From the NCBI GenBank assembly GCA_014377155.1, contig JACMQD010000069.1, positions 1-6,595 on the forward strand: DNA of 6,595 bases. The letters run 5' to 3'. Source of the DNA: Herminiimonas sp. (GTDB lineage Bacteria; Pseudomonadota; Gammaproteobacteria; Burkholderiales; Burkholderiaceae). Below are positions 1-6,595 of the stretch, one piece after another. The notes beneath the pieces were generated by a model. It had not been told where the DNA came from. It worked only from the letters and a program-made list of their open reading frames with translations, and did no database searches. How positions within the stretch are numbered: the stretch's first letter is position 1; each line of letters begins with the position of its first letter. Made by a program: the position numbers and the translations under genes.

Positions 1-213
1 GGGGACATCGACCCGTTCGAAACTGTAGGTCCCGTAGTTATGCATGATCGATCCCTGGAATCTGCCAACCAACGGATGGTCCTTGGCGCCCGCTTTTTCT
101 TTGTATGGCGCGGCTTTGGCCACAGACGCGGTAAAGAAAACCAATGCGCCGATCAGCAATAAGCGCATCGCGATTGTGGAAGGATGAAGTCGTTTGTGAA
201 GAAGTGGAGTCAT
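1..213 (-). CDS. N-terminal part of an exported, DUF4892/OmpA-like envelope protein (partial)
   Basis: The reading frame opens at an ATG (211-213) and is still open at the window edge, giving 71 residues. It starts with a basic n-region (HKRLH), then a hydrophobic core (MRLLLIGALVFFTASV) and an AKA|AP signal peptidase I-type site near residue 34-35, so the product should be exported. The mature start carries DHPLVGRFQGS followed by a Tyr/Phe-rich stretch. From memory, this DHPL-x-x-R-x-x-GS pattern opens DUF4892-type proteins and N-terminal parts of OmpA-like outer membrane proteins; the OmpA domain itself would lie outside the window. A second ATG at 166-168 (residue 16) would also leave a usable signal peptide, and neither start has a clear Shine-Dalgarno. 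The in-frame stop upstream is at 253-255. The signal peptide is well supported; the family is inferred from a short stretch. Confidence 0.6.
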   Translation of the reverse strand, partial: MTPLLHKRLHPSTIAMRLLLIGALVFFTASVAKAAPYKEKAGAKDHPLVGRFQGSIMHNYGTYSFERVDVP

Positions 214-520
214 AAGATAATTGGCAAAGAAAAATAGGGAACGCGCGAATCGTTACCGGTGGCAGATCAACTTCCGCACCGATGAAAGAACAGGTAATTT
301 CCTGATCAATCGTCCGCCATACTGCCACGCAATCGTTATCGAAGCAACAACAGTACGCAAGTCCAAAATCGCGTAATCAACCCGGCGACCCGACAGATTT
401 TTCAATCGACCCATACAAGGCCGGCCGCTACCCTATTCGGCTTCAGGACAAAACGGGAGCGACACGCGCCTTGGGTTTGTCAAGCTCACCGTCCACTGGA
501 GCCGCGGTGTGCTTGGCAGG
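214..520. other. Gap upstream of the exported-protein gene
   Basis: Neither strand holds a credible gene here. The minus-strand frame that opens around 328 has an unstructured translation, no recognisable motif, and overlaps the signal-peptide gene in another frame, so I treat it as chance. The promoter of the leftward exported-protein gene should lie in about 214-330, but I could not find a convincing -35/-10 pair. Confidence 0.4.
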
Positions 521-613
521 TCACTTGCGCGTTACCTCAATGAACGCATCGCCTTTATCGGCAGAAGTCGGATAGCGCTGCAAATATCCCAGCTCCTCGA
601 CCGCGCGAGGACA
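521..613 (-). pseudogene. Possible remnant of a MarR-like winged-helix regulator
   Basis: Reading leftward, a frame ends with VEELGYLQRYPTSADKG, then DAFIEVTRK and a TGA at 521-523. This matches the pattern of the recognition-helix end, wing and following strand in MarR-family DNA-binding domains (helix ending ELxxxGYLxRxP, then DxR/KxxxVxLT). The frame has no plausible start. Upstream residues make more sense if one base is lost near 602-606: the +1-type frame reads QKHVLAR just before the AVEELGYL segment. A normal MarR protein continues some 50 residues after this point, whereas this one stops. I infer a truncated, frameshifted remnant. The match is short, and a chance open stretch next to clpB remains possible. 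Confidence 0.3.
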
Positions 614-690
614 TGCTTCTGGGGCGGATCTTCGATCGCATTCGTCGGCGGGCCGCCGTTGAAGATCGCACGGCCACCGACCCGCGCCGC

Positions 691-3327
<2,637 letters not shown>

Positions 3328-3334
3328 GATGGGA

Positions 3335-3339
3335 CTCCT
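3335..3339 (-). promoter_or_regulatory. Shine-Dalgarno site of clpB
   Basis: AGGAG on the minus strand, 7 bases before the ATG at 3325-3327. It fixes the clpB start and rules out the in-frame TTG at 3346-3348, whose message would contain this site inside the coding region. Confidence 0.85.
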
Positions 3340-3354
3340 GGGATGCAAAATTTC

Positions 3355-3948
3355 TTATTCCGATTTGCCCAAGGCAAGCCGGTATTCTTCGAGCTTTTTT
3401 TCATAGTCCGCTGCCTCGCCGAACTCGAGGAAGTCGGCATAGCGCGCCTGTCTTCCGAGCATTTTTCGGGCATGCTTGATCGGGCAAAAATATTGTTCCG
3501 TGCGGGAGATGATCTCCGTGCAATAAGCGATCAGGCCGGTGCCATACGCGCAATACGTGCAATGAAATTTTTCAATGATGTTCAGATAACCGAGGTGCTG
3601 GCGGTCGAAGATAAAGTAGTGTGCGCGCTGCACCTTGACGATGCCGTAGATCGGAAAGCAGCATGCCTGATAAAAACTGATACACAGATCGACCAGCAGC
3701 AGCGGAAAAATCATGCCGTAGATGATCGGACCGGTTACCAGGTTCTGCGGCCGATACGTCACCAGCCAGTGCAGCAGGCTACTTTTAAGTTTGCGGTGCT
3801 CTTCGCGCAATACACGATCGAAGTGCGCGCGTTTGCCGTCGACCTCAAAAAAAATCTTGCTTTGCTGTTCGCGCAGGGTCGTTGCCAGCTCATCTTCGAG
3901 TGCGATGATGTCATTCAGTATCGTGCGGATTTTCTCGTTCATCATCAT
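3355..3948 (-). CDS. Conserved cysteine-containing membrane protein of unknown function, upstream of clpB
   Basis: 197 residues from the ATG at 3946-3948. Three ATG codons lie in tandem (MMMNEKIRTIL), and the second or third may be the true start. A GTG at 3991-3993 would add 15 residues with no family-like character. Residues 4-55 are helical and charged, probably a coiled coil. Residues 70-103 form one long or two short hydrophobic segments (VTGPIIYGMIFPLLLVDLCI and on), so it is an inner-membrane protein. The following part holds a cysteine/histidine cluster: HCTYC (129-133), Cys143 and CPIKHAR (155-161), which could bind a metal or a redox cofactor. The tail is charged and helical. I recall similar uncharacterised proteins with this HCxYC...CPIKHAR pattern in proteobacteria, but no assigned function. 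It ends 27 bases before clpB on the same strand, so the two are probably cotranscribed. No good Shine-Dalgarno is visible. Confidence 0.88.
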   Translation of the reverse strand: MMMNEKIRTILNDIIALEDELATTLREQQSKIFFEVDGKRAHFDRVLREEHRKLKSSLLHWLVTYRPQNLVTGPIIYGMIFPLLLVDLCISFYQACCFPIYGIVKVQRAHYFIFDRQHLGYLNIIEKFHCTYCAYGTGLIAYCTEIISRTEQYFCPIKHARKMLGRQARYADFLEFGEAADYEKKLEEYRLALGKSE

Positions 3949-4013
3949 TCGGCGTAGTTGGCAAGCGGGAGCGTCAAATCGCTGAAGCTTCACATAGCGT
4001 GGATGAAGAAATT

Positions 4014-4027
4014 ATGATGTAGATCAA
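4014..4027 (-). promoter_or_regulatory. Probable FNR/ANR-type operator ahead of the membrane protein-clpB operon
   Basis: Read on the minus strand this is TTGAT-CTAC-ATCAT, matching the FNR consensus TTGAT-N4-ATCAA at 9 of 10 defined positions. Its centre (4020.5) lies 72 bases before the ATG at 3948. A weak -10-like TATGTG at 3991-3996 would put the transcription start near 3984 and the box near -37, close to the -41.5 typical of FNR-activated promoters. This suggests activation under low oxygen. The operator match is direct; the promoter placement and the regulation are inferred. Confidence 0.5.
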
Positions 4028-4339
4028 AATTTGGGGTTTTAGCTTTGTATAGACCTATTTGATTTACTGCCTAATTGGATTAACGTCGCGGCCTATATGG
4101 GAGCACCGAGCCGTTTGTGCAGGAAACTTGGCGCGAGCGACAGGCTTTTCGAAACTGAGTCGGTTAATCATACCGATTGCCGGCCCGGCACCGGAACCGT
4201 TGACTAGCCTCGCGCTGTGTTCAAGGTCGCCATTACACCTCGATGCAGATGTGCTCAGGGACGACTCCTGATCGAATACCTAATCGAATAAGTACTCGCG
4301 CCACAGTCCATGGCAGTACGCGGCAAAGCCGCCTGCGCC
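4028..4339. other. Gap without a convincing gene
   Basis: No coding region here looks real on either strand; the open frame at 4059-4271 starts with TTG, has no ribosome-binding site and no motif. Two small items stand out. A 12-base unit is repeated once in tandem (ATCGAATA at 4271-4278 and 4283-4290). A 5-bp hairpin, GCGGC-AAA-GCCGC, lies at 4320-4332, about 8 bases past the stop of the leftward beta-propeller. It lacks a T-run, so I do not call it a terminator. Confidence 0.4.
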
Positions 4340-4888
4340 TCACCGGATCACGACACCCCAAGGCAGTTTGCCGACGGCGATATCGCGCAGCTTCGTATTC
4401 TGTACTGTATCGATGACGGATAGATTATTGGAGCGGCCGTTAGCGACGTACAGTTTTTTGCCATCCGGCGTGATGGCCATGTTCCAGGGACGCTGCCCGG
4501 TGGCTACCGTCGCGATAATCGTATTGGTTACCGTATCGATCACCGACACGTTGCCGTCGCCACCGTTGGAGATATATACCCGCGAGCCATCCGGATGGAC
4601 GGTCACACCGTTGGCGCGCAGCCCGGCCTTGATGCGGGTCACGATCCCGAATGTGCGTGTATCGATGACGTAGACCTCGTTGCTGTTCTCGGTTGCGACA
4701 TAGACGCGACTGCTATCGGGCAAAAACCCAATCCCGCGAGGACGTGCGCCGACCGGTACCTGCGCGACCTGCTTGCGCGACGCGAAGTCGATCACGTCGA
4801 CCGCATCGCCTTCTTCCGCACTGACGAAGATGAGGCGACCGTCAGGACTGAATACCGCATGTTCCGGATTCTTGCCTTGTACCTTGAT
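4340..4888 (-). pseudogene. 5'-truncated YVTN-type beta-propeller protein
   Basis: About 182 residues in one open frame ending with TGA at 4340-4342. The frame continues past any ATG up to the junction near 4889. The product is a row of about 42-residue propeller blades of the YVTN/NHL kind, seen as FSPDGRLIFVSAEEG, FLPDSSRVYVATENS, VHPDGSRVYISNGGD and ITPDGKKLYVANGRS, each followed by a [VS]-x-VIDT strand. The end, VGKLPWGVVIR, resembles the C-terminus I recall in propellers found near PQQ-dependent alcohol dehydrogenases. Such proteins are periplasmic and carry a signal peptide with more blades upstream; both are missing. The sequence is family-like up to IKVQGKNPEHAVFS, then becomes unrelated at the edge of the ankyrin gene. 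A GTG at 4793-4795 could start a 151-residue piece, but that would be mid-blade. I infer a dead fragment. Confidence 0.8.
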
Positions 4889-4902
4889 TGAGAAGGCCTG
4901 TG

Positions 4903-5256
4903 ATGGGGGCGGCTTTCAGCGGCAACCCGAATCTTGTAAAAAAGCTGGTTGCTGCCGGAGCGAAGCTCGATCCTGTAGATAGGGTGAAGAAAAATGCGGC
5001 GATCTACGCCGCAGGCACCGGCTGCCACGCATGTCTTGCCGAGCTGCTGAGCGCAGGGACGAATGTCAATGCGATTCTTGATAATAATGCGACGCTGCTA
5101 ATGTGGGCGACGGGATATGGACACGAGTCGACCATCAAGTTCTTGCTGGAACAAGGCGCGAACCGCAACATGAAAGACAATCGTGGCAAAACCGCAGCCG
5201 ACATCGCGCATGATGGCAATTTCACTGCAGCTGAAAAGCTACTTAAAATTATGTAG
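4903..5256 (+). pseudogene. 5'-truncated ankyrin-repeat protein
   Basis: Ends with TAG at 5254-5256. The frame is open from 4888 (TTG), and repeat-like sequence begins at once with RPVMGAAFSGN, the middle of an ankyrin repeat. Counting from the ATG at 4903 there are 117 residues: a partial repeat (GAAFSGNPNLVKKLVAAGA), two full repeats (about 30-60 and 63-95, with AAIYAAGTGCHACLAELLSAG and ATLLMWATGYGHESTIKFLL) and a capping repeat (KTAADIAHDG). Ankyrin repeats bind other proteins; no partner can be named. The signal peptide and first repeat(s) expected in such bacterial proteins are absent. AGAAGG at 4891-4896 lies 6 bases before the ATG, so a short protein could still be made by accident. 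CHAC is a close cysteine pair of unknown meaning. I regard it as broken, joined head to head with the truncated beta-propeller. Confidence 0.75.
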
Positions 5257-5512
5257 CCGGCTCAACCGCAGGGTGGCAATCATCCGCGACGGCCTGTGAC
5301 CTGTCAAAGGATTGGGTGCCCGAAACAACAAGTGACGGCACTCAGATCGCCGCGCTCGCTGTCCCCGATCAACGGACTTCAGTAGTTTGCATAAAAGCCA
5401 ATGAAGTACGGAGCCCCCCCCTATTAGCGTTCTCCCACGCCACGTTTTTTCATCTAGGTGGTTGCATTGCCGCTGCCGACAAGCCGGTTACGTTGCGGTG
5501 GCAAAGGCCCTG
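5257..5512. other. Gap between the ankyrin fragment and the integrase remnant
   Basis: I see no gene here on either strand. No integrase catalytic-domain sequence could be recognised in any of the three minus frames, so the remnant does not continue. An 8-base C tract lies at 5414-5421. Confidence 0.4.
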
Positions 5513-5752
5513 CTATATCGTCGGTGTCCTGACAATGGCGTGCGATGCAGTACAGCGGACGGCTGCAATCGGCATTGCGCCAATCTCTGGAAATATGTCG
5601 ATCTCCAAGCACCGTATGGTGTCCTTGGGCCTAGAAGGGTGCCAGCTTGATAGCTTGTTGGCGTGCCACTCACGCGCCAGCTTTTCAAACGTCTGCTCGG
5701 CTTTAGCTGTGCGCGGGTGTATGTCTGTCAGGGGTTTGGCAAGTTTTGGCAT
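5513..5752 (-). pseudogene. Remnant of a DUF4102-type tyrosine integrase with internal deletion
   Basis: The frame begins MPKLAKPLTDI, the standard N-terminus of the large proteobacterial island/prophage integrase family with a DUF4102 arm-binding domain. It then jumps to AEQTFEKLAREWHANKLSSW and LEIDIFPEIGAMPIAAV, the start of the SAM-like core-binding domain. By comparison with family members as I remember them, roughly 80-90 residues are missing in between, removed in frame near residue 12-16. After MPIAAV the family resemblance ends, and a TAG follows at 5513-5515. The whole catalytic domain (R-H-R-Y) is absent. A full protein is about 400 residues; this is 79. It cannot recombine DNA. 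It marks an old genomic-island or prophage integration and lies just left of a tni-family transposon end. Confidence 0.82.
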
Positions 5753-5755
5753 TTT

Positions 5756-5791
5756 GACGGTATCCGTTTGGCGGTATCAGTAGATACCGTC
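5756..5791. repeat. Three copies of GACGGTATC just upstream of the integrase remnant
   Basis: GACGGTATC at 5756-5764, GGCGGTATC at 5770-5778 and the inverted copy GATACCGTC at 5783-5791. The second and third face each other (CGGTATC-AGTA-GATACCG) and can form a 7-bp hairpin. They lie 4-39 bases before the integrase ATG, the place expected for the integrase promoter/operator or for recombination-factor binding. The role is inferred. Confidence 0.5.
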
Positions 5792-5837
5792 AACCATACC
5801 CACAAAAATACTGGATTGCAATGAACGTTAAAAACGC

Positions 5838-5888
5838 TCTAGAAACAAAAAACCCGCGTCAGCAGTGGGCTTGAGGCCGGTTTCTAGA
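5838..5888 (-). terminator. Inverted repeat with terminator-like core, possibly part of an old att region
   Basis: A 9-bp inverted repeat, TCTAGAAAC (5838-5846) and GTTTCTAGA (5880-5888), encloses a core that on the minus strand reads CCCAC-(7 nt)-GCGGG followed by six T (5852-5847). The inner stem alone is weak (three GC pairs, one mismatch, one more pair); the outer arms add 9 pairs. It would stop leftward transcription before the integrase remnant. Terminator-like blocks of this layout often sit beside integrase genes at island ends, so it may belong to the attachment region. No tRNA 3' end could be identified next to it. Confidence 0.35.
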
Positions 5889-6012
5889 CTTCTTCGGACT
5901 TCTTTAAACACGTTGGAGACGGGAAGCCTAATCCTGCCCGAAACACGCATGGATAAACGATCTACGATTTTCTGAAAATGAATATGCCCCCAAAAATAAT
6001 TCCTTAGTTGCC
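5889..6012. other. AT-rich flank left of the transposon end
   Basis: No gene is seen. The minus-strand open frame at 5828-6040 crosses both the terminator-like block and the transposon end, so it is not a real gene. The five bases directly before the transposon end would be the left copy of a target duplication, if there was one; the matching copy would be outside the window. Confidence 0.35.
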
Positions 6013-6037
6013 CGTCGTTTTCAGAAGTAGACTGCAC
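6013..6037 (+). mobile_element. Terminal inverted repeat of a Tn5053/Tn402 (tni) family transposon
   Basis: The sequence GTCGTTTTCAGAAG (6014-6027) followed by CTGCAC (6032-6037) matches the 25-bp terminal repeats of Tn402 and Tn5053, including those that bound class 1 integrons, at about 21 of 25 positions as I remember them. The outermost base is C instead of T, and three inner bases differ. Directly after it comes CA, as at the tni end of Tn402. The orientation puts the interior of the element to the right. This end would be recognised by the DDE transposase TniA. Which end it is (tni side or cargo side) is not settled. Confidence 0.78.
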
Positions 6038-6142
6038 CATGTTATTGGACGAAACCTACCTCGTGCAGAGGACTATTGGACACCCGGTCACCAACAGTCC
6101 TGCGCACCATTCGCGTTTATGCTCGGAAGTCCTCTGCAAAGA
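6022..6142. repeat. Subterminal repeats, probable TniA-binding sites
   Basis: Tn5053-family ends carry extra copies of a 19-bp motif like AGAAGTGATCTGCACCA. Here I see CAGAAGTAGACTGCACCA (6022-6039, overlapping the terminal repeat), ACAGTCCTGCGCACCA (6094-6109) and GGAAGTCCTCTGCAAAG (6125-6141). TGCAGAGGACT at 6064-6074 is a perfect 11-base inverted copy of AGTCCTCTGCA at 6128-6138. Position and pattern fit repeated TniA-binding sites; binding is inferred. Confidence 0.5.
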
Positions 6143-6180
6143 AGCAGCGCTTGGGTAGGTCGAAATCAATTCCAAAAGAG

Positions 6181-6307
6181 TTTTGTCACATTATTCGCAA
6201 AAATCACCCTTCGTGTGCCTTAAAATAAGTTACGGGTTATGTGACAGAATTTGACGGCATTTTCTTGTTGGCATAATTTGTCACATATTCGACCGTATAA
6301 GTGACAG
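6181..6307 (+). promoter_or_regulatory. Probable res site of the resolvase
   Basis: The block directly before the resolvase gene holds repeated TGTCAC/GTGACA half-sites: TGTCAC at 6184-6189, GTGACA at 6241-6246, TGTCAC at 6279-6284 and GTGACA at 6301-6306. The last two bound a 28-bp imperfect palindrome (11 of 14 half-site bases match), the size of a crossover subsite in Tn3/tni-type res sites. TTTGTCACAT-TATTCG (6182-6197) is nearly repeated as TTTGTCACATATTCG (6278-6292). The resolvase should act here to split cointegrates and probably also to repress its own promoter. Which subsite is which, and the outer limits, are inferred. Confidence 0.65.
6251..6277 (+). promoter_or_regulatory. Candidate resolvase promoter inside res
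   Basis: TTGACG at 6251-6256 (5 of 6 to the -35 consensus) and CATAAT at 6272-6277 (5 of 6 to -10), with a short 15-base spacer. It lies between res half-sites, so resolvase binding would shut it off, as in related elements. The short spacing lowers confidence. Confidence 0.35.
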
Positions 6308-6315
6308 GTGAAATC

Positions 6316-6595
6316 ATGTTGATTGGATACATGCGGGTGTCGCAGGCGGACGGTTCGCAGACAATCCACTTGCAGCGGGATGCACTGGAATTAGCTGGTG
6401 TTGAACCAAAGCATCTCTACGAAGATCAGGCGTCCGGAAAACGGGAAGATCGTCCCGGCTTGGCCGCCTGTCTCAAGGCGTTGCGCGAAGGTGACACGCT
6501 GGCGGTTTGGAAACTGGACAGGTTAGGTCGGGATTTGCGCCATTTGATCAATACGGTGCATGACCTGACAGCGCGCGGGGTGGGCCTGAAGGTAC
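6316..6595 (+). CDS. tniR: Serine resolvase of a tni-family transposon, N-terminal part (partial)
   Basis: The gene starts at ATG 6316-6318, with AGGTGA at 6306-6311 as ribosome-binding site, and runs off the window after 93 codons. It is the catalytic domain of a small serine recombinase: MLIGYMRVS with Ser9 as the nucleophile and Arg7 beside it, then ASGKREDRPGL with Arg46, then WKLDRLGRDL with Asp68, Arg69 and Arg72, all at the positions conserved in the gamma-delta/Tn3 resolvases. The C-terminal helix-turn-helix would lie outside. It would resolve transposition cointegrates by recombining two copies of the adjacent res. The sequence closely resembles resolvases of Tn5053/Tn402 and some Tn3-family elements. 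The nearby tni-type terminal repeat favours the former, which is why I give the symbol tniR. No disabling change is seen in the visible part. Confidence 0.85.
   Translation, partial: MLIGYMRVSQADGSQTIHLQRDALELAGVEPKHLYEDQASGKREDRPGLAACLKALREGDTLAVWKLDRLGRDLRHLINTVHDLTARGVGLKV

Noticed and set aside
4030..4060. CCCCAAAT on the minus strand as a sigma-32 -10 element, or TATACA as a sigma-70 -10 element
   Set aside because: No acceptable -35 element lies at the right distance upstream of either.
4320..4332. GCGGC-AAA-GCCGC hairpin as terminator of the beta-propeller
   Set aside because: The stem is only 5 bp with a three-base loop, and no T-run follows on the relevant strand.
5316..5783. 155-codon plus-strand frame
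   Set aside because: It runs antisense through the integrase remnant and has no motif; a chance open frame.
5964..5984. TTCTGAAAATGA, which on the minus strand resembles the core of a second tni-type terminal repeat facing left
   Set aside because: Only about 12 contiguous bases match, and the stretch is itself a short palindrome (ATTTTC-T-GAAAAT); the CTGCAC part is missing.
6008..6223. 71-codon plus-strand frame across the transposon end
   Set aside because: It begins outside the element, crosses the terminal repeat and ends inside the res-like block, so it cannot be an ancestral gene.

Overview
The window looks like a chromosomal stretch from a betaproteobacterium, most likely of the order Burkholderiales and possibly Oxalobacteraceae. 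It runs from a conserved housekeeping block on the left into a rearranged, mobile-element-rich block on the right. The assignment rests on the style of the ClpB protein (its N-terminal motif and the short linkers around both Walker motifs), on an adjacent small membrane protein that I recall as a hypothetical protein in proteobacteria, and on moderately high GC with GC-rich third positions in clpB. No rRNA, tRNA or CRISPR array was seen.

Left part (1-3948, all minus strand). The edge holds the first 71 codons of an exported protein whose mature start resembles the DUF4892/OmpA-like envelope proteins. A 477-base gap follows; it contains an apparent decayed winged-helix (MarR-like) regulator tail. 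Then comes a complete clpB, the AAA+ disaggregase that works with DnaK, and directly upstream of it, 27 bases away, a 197-residue cysteine-containing membrane protein of unknown function. The pair reads as a two-gene operon. A near-perfect FNR/ANR-type box lies about 65 bases ahead of the first gene, and I could not see a sigma-32 promoter.

Middle part (3949-5256). After a gap with no convincing gene there are two genes broken at the same point. A YVTN-type beta-propeller reads leftward and an ankyrin-repeat protein reads rightward. Each has a normal C-terminal end and no N-terminal end, and they meet within a few bases at about 4889-4896. The simplest reading is that one deletion or rearrangement removed both gene starts.

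Right part (5257-6595). This is a mobile-element graveyard plus one element that may be intact. It holds a minus-strand remnant of a DUF4102-type tyrosine integrase with most of its body missing, preceded by a small cluster of GACGGTATC repeats and an inverted-repeat/terminator-like block. At 6013 a 25-bp terminal inverted repeat of the Tn5053/Tn402 (tni) transposon family begins. It is followed by subterminal repeats, a res-like resolution region and the start of a serine resolvase (tniR-like) that leaves the window. The usual tniA-tniB-tniQ genes do not lie between this end and res, so the element is either a deletion derivative or arranged differently; the rest lies outside the window.
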